A stretch of DNA of 37,727 nucleotides from an uncultured Clostridium sp. (GTDB lineage: Bacteria; Bacillota; Clostridia; TANB77; CAG-508): contig CAOKRC010000016.1 in the NCBI GenBank assembly GCA_948471035.1, positions 1 to 37,727 of the forward strand, read 5' to 3'. Below, piece after piece: positions 16,411-26,124 of the stretch. Both the position numbers and the translations under genes were made by a program. Each line of letters begins with the position of its first letter. Positions within the stretch are counted from its first letter, which is position 1. The notes under the pieces were generated by a model, which saw only the letters and a program-made list of their open reading frames with translations, made no database searches and was not told where the DNA came from.

Positions 16411-18666
16411 ATGTTATTAAAAAAAGATAAATTTATATTATTTTTAAGTATAATTATTTTTGGTATTTGTTTAATATTTTCAACTAATGTTCAAGCATCT
16501 ACTAAAAAAGAAGGAATAGATAGCTTTCCTGAGAGTTATAAACCATATTTAAGAGAACTTTTAAAAAAACATCCAAACTGGAAATTTACTGCTTTATATA
16601 CGAACCTCGATTGGAATTATGTTATAAATTGCGAAAATCAATTTGGAAAAAATTTAGTACCTAAGAATTATAGTGATGCATGGAAAAATACTACTCCTGG
16701 TCAATATAATATAGAAGTTGATAAAGGATGGGTAGATTCTTCTAGGAATGCAGTAGAGTATTGTATGGACCCTAGAAATTTCTTGAATGAAGTTCGTATT
16801 TTTCAATTCGAGACTTTATCATATGATGAAAATACTAACAATTTAAATAGTATAGAAAAAATTTTATATGGTACAGAATTTTATCAAAATAAAGTTTCAT
16901 ATTTAGATAGTAATGGAAACACATTTAATATGAATGAAACATATGCAGAGTTAATTCTAAAAGGAGGAATTACATCTAAGGTAAGTCCTTATCATTTAGC
17001 ATCACGTATTAAGCAAGAAGTAGGACCTTTTTTATCACATAGTTCTATAAGTGGTACAGTGGAGGGATTTAAAGGACTATATAACTTTTATAATATAGGT
17101 GCAACAAGTTCAGCAGAACCAATGGGGGCTATAAAAAATGGTTTACAATATGCAAAAGATGGAAAAGGAGCAAGCCAATCTACAAAAGATAAATACCTAA
17201 TTCCTTGGAATAATAAGGAAAAGGCGATAACAGGTGGAGGTATTTTTATTGGGTCTAGTTATATAAATGTTGGACAAAACACCATTTATTTACAGAAATT
17301 TGATGTAAATGATGATAGAAACGGTAATTTGTTTACACATCAATATATGACAAATGTTTTGGCACCATATAGTGAGTCAAAATCTATTTATAGTGGATAT
17401 CAAAAATCAGGAATATTAGATAGTTCAATATCATTTATAATTCCAATTTATAACAATATGCCAGAACTTTCAAAAGATAATCCAAATATAAATCAAAATA
17501 ATTTTACAAGCGATAATGCTAAATTATATTGTAATGGTTCAAATGTTAATGTAAGAACTGGCCCTAGTACATCATATGAAATTTTAACTACAATTAACAA
17601 AGATGATAAAATGACACGTATATTAAAAGGAACTAATTCAGGAGAAAGATGGGACAAGGTAAGACTTGAAAATGGAATAATAGGATATATTTTTAGCACA
17701 TACGTAACAGAAATTCCTAAAGCACAAATTGAAAAAATAGAAGTGAATTTAGAAAATACTACATTACAAAAGGGTGAAAGAAAGAAACTAAATGTTACTA
17801 TTTATCCAGAAGAAGCAAAATCTAATAAAGTTATATATAGTTCTAGTAATCCTAATGTTTTAGTAGTTGATGAAAATGGATATTTTACAGCTATTCGCTC
17901 TGGTAATGCTACTATAAATGTAAAAGCAGAAGAAAATGATGTGCAAAGTAGTATAGATGTAAACGTTTATACTAGTGTACGTGGAGTGCTAATAGACCAA
18001 AAAGAAATTTATATGCAAATTAATGATACATTTAAGATTAATGCTTATATAGAACCAGAAGATGCAAACAATAAAAATATAAGGTATGAAAGTAGTAATA
18101 CTACAATAGCAACAGTAGATGAAAACGGAAGAATTACAGCACATTCAAATGGAAATGCAATAATTTCTGCAATTTCACAAGAAAATTCTAATGCAAAAAG
18201 TGAATGTAAAGTAGTGGTTGTAAGAGAGATGAATGATTCAGAAATTCATTTCGATAGTTCATTACAAATTAATAGTTTAGAAATAAGTGGTATTGATTAT
18301 ACTGAAAATAAAGTAGCTGATATTAAAGGAAAAATTACTACAGAGTTAGAAATAGAGATAGTAAATAATAAAAATGAAGTATTAAAAGAAGAAGATATTG
18401 TTGGTACAGGAAGTAAAGTACGAATCAAAGAAAATGGTAATGTTTTAAGAGAGTATTTAATATTAATTTATGGAGATGTAAATGGGGATGGAAAAATTAA
18501 TAGTGTAGATTTGCTAGTATTACAAAGACACATTCTAGATTTAGAGAAAATAGAAGGAATTTATTTAAAAGCAGGTAATGTAAGAAAAGATGGTAAAAAA
18601 CCAACATCTGTAGATTTACTATTAATACAAAGACATATATTAAATTTACAGATTATTGAACAATAA
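16411..18666 (+). CDS. Dockerin-bearing cell-wall hydrolase with SH3b and Big2 domains
   Basis: A 751-residue exported protein. Signal peptide about 1-30; glucosaminidase-type (LytG/GH73-like) region about 40-330 with SPYHLASRIKQEVG and FKGLYNFYNIGA; bacterial SH3 domain about 370-435 (VNVRTGPSTSYEIL); two Ig-like Big2 domains about 440-520 and 525-605; spacer; C-terminal type I dockerin about 687-751 with two loops, D-V-N-G-D-G-K-I-N-S-V-D-L-L and a second N-V-R-K-D-G-K-K-P-T-S-V-D-L-L. The second loop lacks some calcium ligands. It lies between two cohesin-domain genes, so docking of a peptidoglycan hydrolase on wall and membrane cohesins is likely. Confidence 0.85.
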   Translation: MLLKKDKFILFLSIIIFGICLIFSTNVQASTKKEGIDSFPESYKPYLRELLKKHPNWKFTALYTNLDWNYVINCENQFGKNLVPKNYSDAWKNTTPGQYNIEVDKGWVDSSRNAVEYCMDPRNFLNEVRIFQFETLSYDENTNNLNSIEKILYGTEFYQNKVSYLDSNGNTFNMNETYAELILKGGITSKVSPYHLASRIKQEVGPFLSHSSISGTVEGFKGLYNFYNIGATSSAEPMGAIKNGLQYAKDGKGASQSTKDKYLIPWNNKEKAITGGGIFIGSSYINVGQNTIYLQKFDVNDDRNGNLFTHQYMTNVLAPYSESKSIYSGYQKSGILDSSISFIIPIYNNMPELSKDNPNINQNNFTSDNAKLYCNGSNVNVRTGPSTSYEILTTINKDDKMTRILKGTNSGERWDKVRLENGIIGYIFSTYVTEIPKAQIEKIEVNLENTTLQKGERKKLNVTIYPEEAKSNKVIYSSSNPNVLVVDENGYFTAIRSGNATINVKAEENDVQSSIDVNVYTSVRGVLIDQKEIYMQINDTFKINAYIEPEDANNKNIRYESSNTTIATVDENGRITAHSNGNAIISAISQENSNAKSECKVVVVREMNDSEIHFDSSLQINSLEISGIDYTENKVADIKGKITTELEIEIVNNKNEVLKEEDIVGTGSKVRIKENGNVLREYLILIYGDVNGDGKINSVDLLVLQRHILDLEKIEGIYLKAGNVRKDGKKPTSVDLLLIQRHILNLQIIEQ

Positions 18667-18683
18667 AAGGAGATGAAGAAATA

Positions 18684-19944
18684 TTGAGAAAAACAGTAAA
18701 TATACTAATTTTGATAATATTGTTTATTAGTATAAGTGCTTCATGCACAAGTACTGCAGCTACAACAGCTACTGTAAATTTAACATCAAATAGAGAGATA
18801 ATAGAAAAAGGAGAAGAAATTGAAATAAGTATTAATATTACTGAGCAAAAAACTGCTTCATATCTAGCAAATTTATATTTTGATGATACAAAACTGGAAT
18901 TTGTATCAGGGCCTGAAAATATAAATGTAGATAACAATAATATTAAAATTTTATGGTACGATGAACAAGGCGGTACAGGAGCAAAAAGTGGAGAACTTTG
19001 TAAAATTGTTTTCAAAGCGAAAAATAATGGAATAGCAAATTTTGTTATAAGTGGAGAATTTTATACAGATAAAGCACAGTTAATACAAACTAATTTTGAA
19101 ATTTTACAAGTACAAATTGGAGGAGAAGAAACAGCTTTAGAAATACAAGCCAAAGAAGAACAAGGAAACAATCAAGAGGTCAGTAATGCAAACTTAGAAC
19201 AGTTTAGAGTAGATATAGAGGGAATGATACCAGAGTTTGAAACTGATATATATCAATATGATTTGACTGTATCAAGTGATATTAATGATATTGAAGTATT
19301 AGCAATACCTGAAAATCCAAATGCACAAATTGAAGTAACAGGAAATACACGGGTTAAAACAAGGTTTAAATTCAATAAAAATTAAAATAATTTCCCAAGA
19401 TAGAACTGTAGAAAAAGAGTATGAAATAAAAGTAACTAAAACAGATGATGTAGCATCAGCCAATACTAATCTTGAAATATTAGCAATAGAAAACTATTTA
19501 TTAAATCCAGCTTTTGCAAATGATATTACACAATATACTGTAGAAGTATCAAATGATACTACAAACTTAAATGTTTTTGCAGTTCCAGAAAATGAGCAAG
19601 GAAAAGTAATTATTTCTGGAAATGAAAATTTAAAAGAAGGAAATAATAATATAACTGTTACAGTAACAGCTCCCAATGGAATAACCAAAAGAGAATACAA
19701 AATAACTGTATATAAAAGAAATACAACTGATGAAGAAAAATATAATAAAGAACAAGAAGAACAAAAGCAAATATTAGAAGAAGCATATAAAATAGAAAAA
19801 ACTTCAGCAAACAATGAAGAACCACCAGTAGTACAGGCAGAAGAAACTAGCAAATATATGATAATAGGGGGAATGGGTATTAGTGTTATAGTAGTTATTA
19901 TAATAGGAGTAATTTTATATAAGAAATATAAAAGAAAAAAATAA
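18684..19944 (+). CDS. Membrane-anchored cohesin plus cadherin-like repeat protein, one CGG slip
   Basis: The joined product is about 419 residues. A signal or lipoprotein-like leader (1-25, SISASCTSTA with Cys) precedes a cohesin-like domain (about 28-145: EIIEKGEEIEISINI, ASYLANLYFDDTKLEF, GELCKIVFKAKNNG). Two cadherin-like beta-sandwich repeats (about 165-260 and 265-355), a helical linker, one transmembrane helix and a Lys-rich tail follow. The in-frame CGG at 19350 breaks repeat 1. Skipping C gives V-T-G-N-T-G-L-K-Q-G-L-N-S-I-K-I, which lines up with I-S-G-N-E-N-L-K-E-G-N-N-N-I-T-V of repeat 2. The start is TTG 18684 behind AAAGGAGAT. Confidence 0.82.
19350..19353 (+). other. CGG slip site 6 (CGGG, Thr-Gly)
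   Basis: ACA is followed by in-frame CGG. Dropping C19350 gives GGG-TTA-AAA and reopens the frame to 19944. The second repeat of the same protein shows the expected text. Confidence 0.83.
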
Positions 19945-20089
19945 TTCTGCCAGTTATATATATATTTAAAATTATAAATGTTAAAATCAACAATATTATT
20001 GACATAATGTTGTTGATGGTGGTATAATTATTATGTAACTGTAGTTGTTAATTAATTTTTTATTAAAAATTAGAAAGGACGGTAAAAAA

Positions 20090-20401
20090 ATGGGTAGAGT
20101 TGTTTTAGAAAGAGGATTACGGGATGATACAGTAGTGTTTGGTTTTTGCCTTGAAGAGAAAGATGACGGTTCACATTGGGTAACATTTAGAGATGTAAAA
20201 TATGGGATAATATTCAAAATTTCTAAAGAACAGTATGACCAATTAGACGCATGTAACTCTCCAATTAGGATCAATATTGAAGAAAAGCGTGATGACAGAA
20301 AAACACTGAATATTGAACAAATTAATCAGGTAATAATTGAAGATTTTTGCAATCCTACAAAAAAAGCCTCTATATATTATGATATGATTATAGAGTGGTA
20401 A
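20090..20401 (+). CDS. Small hypothetical protein containing an unshifted CGG
   Basis: A 103-residue protein, start chosen at the ATG behind AAAGGACGG. No family is recognised. It is alpha/beta-looking (VFGFCLEEKDDGSHWVTFRDVKYGIIFKISKEQYDQL). Codon 11 is CGG (20120-20122) and the frame continues normally past it; a +1 skip would hit TAG four codons on. It is the only in-frame CGG I found without a frame change. Less AT-rich codons suggest recent acquisition. Alternatively translation starts later, for example GTG near 20138. Confidence 0.55.
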   Translation: MGRVVLERGLRDDTVVFGFCLEEKDDGSHWVTFRDVKYGIIFKISKEQYDQLDACNSPIRINIEEKRDDRKTLNIEQINQVIIEDFCNPTKKASIYYDMIIEW

Positions 20402-20428
20402 AAGGAATTAAATTACCCATAAAGTGTA

Positions 20429-20460
20429 GCTAGTGCTTTTAATGCACTAGCTTGTTCTTT
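20429..20460 (+). terminator. Terminator after the small gene
   Basis: GCTAGTGC (20429-20436) pairs with GCACTAGC (20444-20451), followed by TTGTTCTTTT. Confidence 0.8.
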
Positions 20461-20529
20461 TATAAAAAATATTTTCAAATTACTAAAAATAGTATATAAT
20501 ACTAGTATAAAAATTTTAGGAGGTATATT

Positions 20530-20739
20530 ATGAAAAATATAGATTTAAAAATAGAAGGAATGCACTGTGAAGGATGTGCTAAAAGATTAGAAAAAGTACT
20601 TAATAATGTAGAAGGAGTAGAAACTGCAAAAGTTATCTTTGAAGAAAAATGTGCAAGTGTAGAATATAAAGAAGAAAATGTAAATATAGAAAAATTGAAA
20701 GATGCCATTGTAGATGCAGGATTTGAGGTTATAGAGTAA
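20530..20739 (+). CDS. copZ: CopZ-like copper chaperone
   Basis: A 69-residue heavy-metal-associated domain with G-M-H-C-E-G-C (Cys13, Cys16), the Cu(I) site of CopZ-type chaperones that hand copper to CopA. A TATAAT box lies at 20495-20500 with a short palindrome ATACTAGTAT just after it, a possible operator. Its stop is directly followed by the copA start. Confidence 0.9.
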   Translation: MKNIDLKIEGMHCEGCAKRLEKVLNNVEGVETAKVIFEEKCASVEYKEENVNIEKLKDAIVDAGFEVIE

Positions 20740-22935
20740 ATGAAAAAAGTATTATTAAAAATTGATGGAATGACTTGTAGTGCGTGTTCTACAGGTTTAG
20801 AAAAGTATTTAAATAAACAAGAGGGAATAAAAAGTGCAACAGTTAATTTAATAATGAATAATGCAAGTATAGAGTATGATGATAAAATATTAGATATTCT
20901 TAGCATAGAAAAATTTATTGAAAAAGCTGGTTTTGAAAGTTTAGGAATAGATAATTTTGAAAAAGAAGAAAAAAAGAAAAGTAATGAAAAATATAAATTA
21001 TTTGGAATTACTGTAATATCTTTATTAATTTTATATGTATCAATGGCACATATGGTAGGGTTACCAGAAATACCATATGTAAGTATGATGAATAATTCAT
21101 TAAATTATGCTTTAGTACTTCTTTTCTTAACAACTATAGTTTTATTCATAGGAAGAGATATAATAAAAAATGGATATAAAAATTTAATACATAGAACTCC
21201 TAATATGGATACATTAGTTGCAATTGGAGTATTAAGTAGCTATATATATAGTTTATTTGGAACATTTATGATATTTAAAGGAGACTTAGCATATGTTCAT
21301 AAATTATATTATGAATCAGCTGCTATTGTTATTTTCTTTATAAAAATAGGAAAATATATAGAAAATAAAAATAAAGATAAAACAAAAGAAGCATTACAAG
21401 AATTAATGACAATAACTCCAAATCAAGCTACAGTTATAAAAAATGGAAAAGAAATAACAGTAACTATCGATGAAATAAAAAAAGGTGATATTGTACTTGC
21501 AAAGCCAGGAGAAAAAATTGCAGTAGATGGAATGGTAGTGGAAGGAATAACACATATAAATGAAGCATTTATAACAGGGGAAAGTGTACCTGTAAAAAAA
21601 GAAAAAGGACAAAAAGTAATTGCAGGAAGTATTAATTATGAAGGAACAATAAAATACGAAGCAGAAAAAATAGGAAAAGAATCAACTGTATCTGAAATAG
21701 TTAGATTAGTAGTAGAAGCAACAAATACAAAAGCACCAATTGCTAAAATTGCAGATAAAATTAGTGGGTATTTTGTGCCTACTATTATCGTACTAAGTGT
21801 TATAAGCCTTATCATATGGCTAATAATTGCAAAAGATATAGCATTTGCAATAAACATATTTGTAACAATTCTAGTAGTAGCTTGTCCTTGTAGTTTAGGG
21901 CTTGCAACACCACTTGCTATTGTAATAGCATCAGGTAATGCAAGCAAAAATGGTATACTTGTAAAAACAAGTGAAGCATTAGAAAATATGCACAAAGTAA
22001 AAACAATTTGTTTTGATAAAACAGGAACTTTAACAAAAGGAAAACTAACGATTTCTGGAATATGTAACTATAGTAAGTTAGAAGAAAAAGAAATAATAAA
22101 AATTGTAGCAAGTATAGAGAAAAAATCAGAACATCCAATTGCAAGAGCTATCGTAACAGAAGCAGAAGAAAAAGGAATAGATTTAGAAGAAATAGAAGGC
22201 TTTAAAGCAATACCAGGATATGGAGTTTCAGCACAGTTTCAAAATGACGAATATTTCATTGGAAATAGAAAGTTAATGGAAGAACACAATATAGAAATTA
22301 AAAATAGTGAAGATGAAATAAATTTAACAAATGAAGGAAATAGCATTTTATTTGTATCAAAAAACAAAGAACTACTTTGCGTAATTGGAGTAAAAGATGT
22401 TTTAAAGGATAATATAGAAACTGTAATAAAAGAGTTAAAAGAAAAAAATATAGAAATAGTAATGCTTACAGGAGACAATGAAAAAACAGCAAAATATATA
22501 GCATCAAAAATAGGAATAGATAAAGTTATATCTAATGTTTTACCAAAACAAAAAGCAGAAGAAATTTCTAAGTTAAAAGAACAAGGAATTGTTATGATGT
22601 GTGGCGATGGAATAAATGATAGTGTAAGTTTAGTAACAGCTGATATTGGAGTTTCAATTTCAAGTGGAACTGATATTGCAATGGATAGCGCAAATGTGGT
22701 TCTTATGAGTGATAATTTAGAAAAAATAAATGACTTAATTGTTTTAAGTAAAAAGACTATAAGAAATATAAAACAAAACTTATTTTGGGCGTTTTTCTAT
22801 AATATTTGTATGATACCAATAGCAGCAGGAGTGTTAGAACCATTTGGTATAACAATGAACCCAATGCTTGCAGCACTAGCAATGACGATAAGTAGTATAA
22901 CAGTAGTATTAAATGCACTAAGATTAAAGAGATAG
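20740..22935 (+). CDS. copA: Copper-translocating P1B-type ATPase
   Basis: A 731-residue pump. One N-terminal heavy-metal domain (G-M-T-C-S-A-C) is followed by transmembrane helices. The actuator has T-G-E-S, the membrane metal site is C-P-C near residue 380, the phosphorylation site is D-K-T-G-T-L-T-K near 425, a nucleotide domain includes S-E-H-P-I-A-R-A-I, and the hinge is G-D-G-I-N-D. C-P-C with the Y-N and M-x-x-S residues in the last helices points to Cu(I) export. The ATG immediately follows the copZ TAA, with the site inside copZ. Confidence 0.95.
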   Translation: MKKVLLKIDGMTCSACSTGLEKYLNKQEGIKSATVNLIMNNASIEYDDKILDILSIEKFIEKAGFESLGIDNFEKEEKKKSNEKYKLFGITVISLLILYVSMAHMVGLPEIPYVSMMNNSLNYALVLLFLTTIVLFIGRDIIKNGYKNLIHRTPNMDTLVAIGVLSSYIYSLFGTFMIFKGDLAYVHKLYYESAAIVIFFIKIGKYIENKNKDKTKEALQELMTITPNQATVIKNGKEITVTIDEIKKGDIVLAKPGEKIAVDGMVVEGITHINEAFITGESVPVKKEKGQKVIAGSINYEGTIKYEAEKIGKESTVSEIVRLVVEATNTKAPIAKIADKISGYFVPTIIVLSVISLIIWLIIAKDIAFAINIFVTILVVACPCSLGLATPLAIVIASGNASKNGILVKTSEALENMHKVKTICFDKTGTLTKGKLTISGICNYSKLEEKEIIKIVASIEKKSEHPIARAIVTEAEEKGIDLEEIEGFKAIPGYGVSAQFQNDEYFIGNRKLMEEHNIEIKNSEDEINLTNEGNSILFVSKNKELLCVIGVKDVLKDNIETVIKELKEKNIEIVMLTGDNEKTAKYIASKIGIDKVISNVLPKQKAEEISKLKEQGIVMMCGDGINDSVSLVTADIGVSISSGTDIAMDSANVVLMSDNLEKINDLIVLSKKTIRNIKQNLFWAFFYNICMIPIAAGVLEPFGITMNPMLAALAMTISSITVVLNALRLKR

Positions 22936-22944
22936 GAGAAAGAA

Positions 22945-23682
22945 ATGTTAAACCAATTTTCACGAACAGAACTATTAATAGGTAGTAGTGGAATAGAAAA
23001 ATTGAATAATGCAAAAGTTGCAGTATTTGGAATAGGTGGAGTAGGCTCATTTGTGGTAGAAGGCTTGGTAAGAGCAGGGGTTGGCAATTTTATATTGGTT
23101 GATCACGATAAAATTAGTTTAACTAATTTAAATAGACAAATACATTCAAACCATAAAACAATAGGTGAGTATAAAGTAGATGCAATGAAGAAAAGGATTT
23201 TAGAAATAAATCCAAATGCAAAAGTAGAAACTTTTAAAGAATTTTATTTGCCAGAGTGTAAAGAAAAAATGCTAGATGAAACTGTATCATATGTAGTTGA
23301 TAGTGTAGATACTGTTACTGCGAAGATTGAATTAGTAGTAAATTGTAAAAAATTAAATATACCAATCATATCAGCAATGGGAACAGGAAATAAATTAGAC
23401 CCAACTAAATTTGAAATTACTGATATATACAAAACTGATATATGCCCTTTAGCAAAAGTTATGAGAAAGGAATTACGAAAAAGAGGGATAGACAACTTAA
23501 AAGTTCTATATTCAAAAGAAGAACCTTTAAAACCATGTTTATCTATCATAACAGAAATTAGTAATGAAGAAGTAAAAAACGGCAAGCCTAAAAAACAGGT
23601 GCCAGGAAGTATATCGTTTGTTCCAACTGTAGCAGGACTTATAATAGCAGGAGAAGTAGTAAAAGATATTATTAAAAATTAG
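22945..23682 (+). CDS. tcdA: tRNA threonylcarbamoyladenosine dehydratase (TcdA/YgdL)
   Basis: A 245-residue E1/ThiF-fold protein: QFSRTELLIGSSGIEKL start, nucleotide-binding G-I-G-G-V-G-S-F-V-V-E, VDHDKISLTNLNRQ, VDSVDTVTAKIEL, AMGTGNKLDPT, and a VPGSISFVPTVAGLIIAGEVV end. TcdA adenylates and dehydrates t6A to cyclic ct6A in ANN-decoding tRNAs. It complements the Sua5-family gene at 11721. AGGAG precedes the ATG. Confidence 0.92.
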   Translation: MLNQFSRTELLIGSSGIEKLNNAKVAVFGIGGVGSFVVEGLVRAGVGNFILVDHDKISLTNLNRQIHSNHKTIGEYKVDAMKKRILEINPNAKVETFKEFYLPECKEKMLDETVSYVVDSVDTVTAKIELVVNCKKLNIPIISAMGTGNKLDPTKFEITDIYKTDICPLAKVMRKELRKRGIDNLKVLYSKEEPLKPCLSIITEISNEEVKNGKPKKQVPGSISFVPTVAGLIIAGEVVKDIIKN

Positions 23683-23716
23683 TTATAGATTCAGAATATA
23701 ATACTAATCTGTATAA

Positions 23717-23806
23717 ATTAAGTAATATATTTTGCTAAGCTCTTAGTATGTTTAAGTTTACCTAAGATATAGCAAATGTAGAGCTTAAAAATAGGTATCA
23801 CTTAAT
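23717..23806 (+). promoter_or_regulatory. Folded leader upstream of the MFS gene
   Basis: Nested pairs ATTAAGT (23717-23723)/ACTTAAT (23800-23806), TTTGCTA (23731-23737)/TAGCAAA (23770-23776) and TCTTAG (23741-23746)/CTAAGA (23762-23767) form one branch. AAGCTC (23737-23742)/GAGCTT (23781-23786) is an alternative pairing. It ends about 50 nt before the MFS start. A regulatory leader or operator is possible; no known riboswitch is recognised. Confidence 0.4.
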
Positions 23807-23857
23807 GAGAGCAAAAATAAATTGAAAATAGTAAAAGGCGAATAGGAGTAGAAACAA

Positions 23858-25147
23858 ATGAAAGATGAAAAAGAAATACGAAAAATACGAAGAAATAATG
23901 CAAAACTTTATCCAATATATAAAATGTTTTCGTGGGATTTACTATTCTTTTATTCAATAGAATTTCTATTTTATACTATTACTAAAAAGGTAACAGTATC
24001 AGAAATATTAATAATAAATGGATTTTATATATTATTTAAAAACATAATGCAAATACCAGCAGTTACTATTACAGATTTTTTAGGGAAAAGAAAAAGTATA
24101 ATATTAGGGAATGTAATGCTTATTATATTTATATTAACTCTTGTGTTTATACCTGGAGCAATTGGTGTTATAATAGCGGATTTAATATGTGCTTTGGGAT
24201 ATGATATAAAAACAATAGCAGAGGCAAATTTGCTGTATGATTCTGTTTCAACAAAAGGCGGAGAAGGATTATATTCTAAGATAGATGCAAAAGGTGGTAG
24301 CTGGTATTATATATTAGATGGTATAGCATCACTAACAGCAGGATATTTATTTGTGTTTAATAATTATCTTCCAATAATAATATGTTTAGGATTCATTATA
24401 ATTTCAACAATTCTATCATTTGGATTTAAAGATATATATCCAGTAAAAAGAAATAAAAATGAAAAAATAAATATATTTGGTGCTTTAAAGGACTATAAAG
24501 AGGATTTGAAAGTTTCATTTAAATTTATTATAAAATCGAAAAGAATGAAAGCATTTATATTATTTCAAATTGTATTTTATAGTTTAATAGAGATTATTGA
24601 AACATATAACAGTGATTTACTTGTTAATATAGGAATACCAGAAGAACAATTCTCAATGATATTTGCAATTCTAACTTTTATTAGTGGAGTTTCACTATCA
24701 TTAAAAAGACCAATTGAGAAAAAATTTAAAAATAGGACTTTATCATTCTTATCTTTAATGTACATAGGAGCTTGTATAATAATTGGAATAATTTCAAGTT
24801 TATATAAAGGTATTACAATAATACCAATTGTATTAATAATGTATGCAGTACAACGAATGAGTACGTCGATATGGTATATATTAGAAACTAAGTATTTAAG
24901 AAACTTTACAAATGAAGAAATGAGAAACAAAATAACATGTGCATATGAACTTATTGGTGGAATGGCAGCAAGTATTTTTTCAATTTTAGGAGGTCTACTT
25001 CTAGAAGTATTTGAAGTTGAAAATGCGTTTTTAATTGTAGGATTATTTTCACTTGCTTGTATGGTAGTAGTTTTGGATTATATGAGAAAAAGATTTGGAC
25101 TAAAACCAGAAGAATATAGAAAAGAAGATATAGAATTTATGGAATAA
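23858..25147 (+). CDS. MFS transporter
   Basis: A 429-residue protein with about twelve hydrophobic helices and the split between halves near residues 195-225 (a charged loop, KRNKNEKINIFGALKDYKEDL). The first half contains the conserved D-F-L-G-K-R-K-S loop between helices 2 and 3 typical of the major facilitator superfamily. The substrate is unknown. A small membrane protein follows in the same orientation. Confidence 0.8.
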   Translation: MKDEKEIRKIRRNNAKLYPIYKMFSWDLLFFYSIEFLFYTITKKVTVSEILIINGFYILFKNIMQIPAVTITDFLGKRKSIILGNVMLIIFILTLVFIPGAIGVIIADLICALGYDIKTIAEANLLYDSVSTKGGEGLYSKIDAKGGSWYYILDGIASLTAGYLFVFNNYLPIIICLGFIIISTILSFGFKDIYPVKRNKNEKINIFGALKDYKEDLKVSFKFIIKSKRMKAFILFQIVFYSLIEIIETYNSDLLVNIGIPEEQFSMIFAILTFISGVSLSLKRPIEKKFKNRTLSFLSLMYIGACIIIGIISSLYKGITIIPIVLIMYAVQRMSTSIWYILETKYLRNFTNEEMRNKITCAYELIGGMAASIFSILGGLLLEVFEVENAFLIVGLFSLACMVVVLDYMRKRFGLKPEEYRKEDIEFME

Positions 25148-25176
25148 TGAAGTGTAATTAAAAAGGAGATATTTAT

Positions 25177-25422
25177 ATGAATAATAGTTTTAGTGAAGAT
25201 GAAAAAAGAAAGTACAGATTAAAAAAACATATAAAAGATCATTTATTTGAATATATTTTAGATATTGTTGGACCATTGTTATTTACAATGTTATTGCTAT
25301 ATATGTGTAAAGCTGAAAATTATATTTATGGAATTTGTTTATCTCTTGCATATTCACTTGGAAAAGTATTATATAATTTATATTATTATAAAAAAGAACA
25401 TATTGATTTAGATATTAAATAA
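25177..25422 (+). CDS. Small membrane protein
   Basis: An 81-residue protein with two predicted helices (about 28-45 and 50-65) and charged ends, behind AAAAGGAG. It is 29 bp downstream of the MFS gene and probably cotranscribed. No family is recognised. Confidence 0.6.
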   Translation: MNNSFSEDEKRKYRLKKHIKDHLFEYILDIVGPLLFTMLLLYMCKAENYIYGICLSLAYSLGKVLYNLYYYKKEHIDLDIK

Positions 25423-25488
25423 CACAAAAATAAATAAAAATATAATAATAAATAGAAAGTAACATAGAATGATATAAGGAGGATGCAT

Positions 25489-26124
25489 ATGAAAGTATTA
25501 TTAGTAAATGGGGGACCACATAAAGAGGGGTGTACATATACTGCACTACAAGAGGTTTCAAAAACATTAAATGAAGAAGGAATTGATACAGAGATTTTTT
25601 GGATTGGAAATAAAACTGTAGGTGGTTGTATTGCTTGTAAAAAGTGTAAAGAACTTGGTAAGTGTGTATTTAATGATGTTGTAAATGAGTTTGTAGAAAA
25701 GGCTGAAAAAGCAGATGCGTTTATATTTGGTAGTCCAGTGCATTATGCAGGAGCTTCAGGAAATATGACAGGATTTATGGATAGGGTATTTTATTCAAGT
25801 TCTCAAGCAGGTAAGGGAGATATATTTTTATTTAAACCAGCAGCTACTGTTATATCTGCAAGAAGAGCGGGAACAACAGCAACATATGACCAATTAAATA
25901 AGTATTTTGGAATTACACAAATGCCAATTATTTCATCAAGGTATTGGAATATGGTGCATGGCCAAACACCAGATGAGGTTAGAAAAGATGAAGAAGGTAT
26001 GCAAATAATGAGAATACTTGGAAGAAATATGGCATATTTTCTAAAATGTATAGAAGCGGGAAAGAAAGCAGGAGTTAATTTGCCAATTCAAGAACAAATT
26101 AATTTTACAAATTTTATAAAATAG
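25489..26124 (+). CDS. Flavodoxin-fold NAD(P)H-dependent FMN reductase-like protein
   Basis: A 211-residue flavoprotein of the iron-sulfur/NADPH-dependent FMN reductase type: NGGPHKEGCTYTAL phosphate-binding start, IGGC-like G-C-I-A-C-K-K-C cysteine cluster region, and FGSPVHYAGASGNMTGFMDRVFY. The ATG at 25489 suits the AAGGAGG site better than the ATG at 25483. Likely a redox enzyme of unknown partner. Confidence 0.82.
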   Translation: MKVLLVNGGPHKEGCTYTALQEVSKTLNEEGIDTEIFWIGNKTVGGCIACKKCKELGKCVFNDVVNEFVEKAEKADAFIFGSPVHYAGASGNMTGFMDRVFYSSSQAGKGDIFLFKPAATVISARRAGTTATYDQLNKYFGITQMPIISSRYWNMVHGQTPDEVRKDEEGMQIMRILGRNMAYFLKCIEAGKKAGVNLPIQEQINFTNFIK

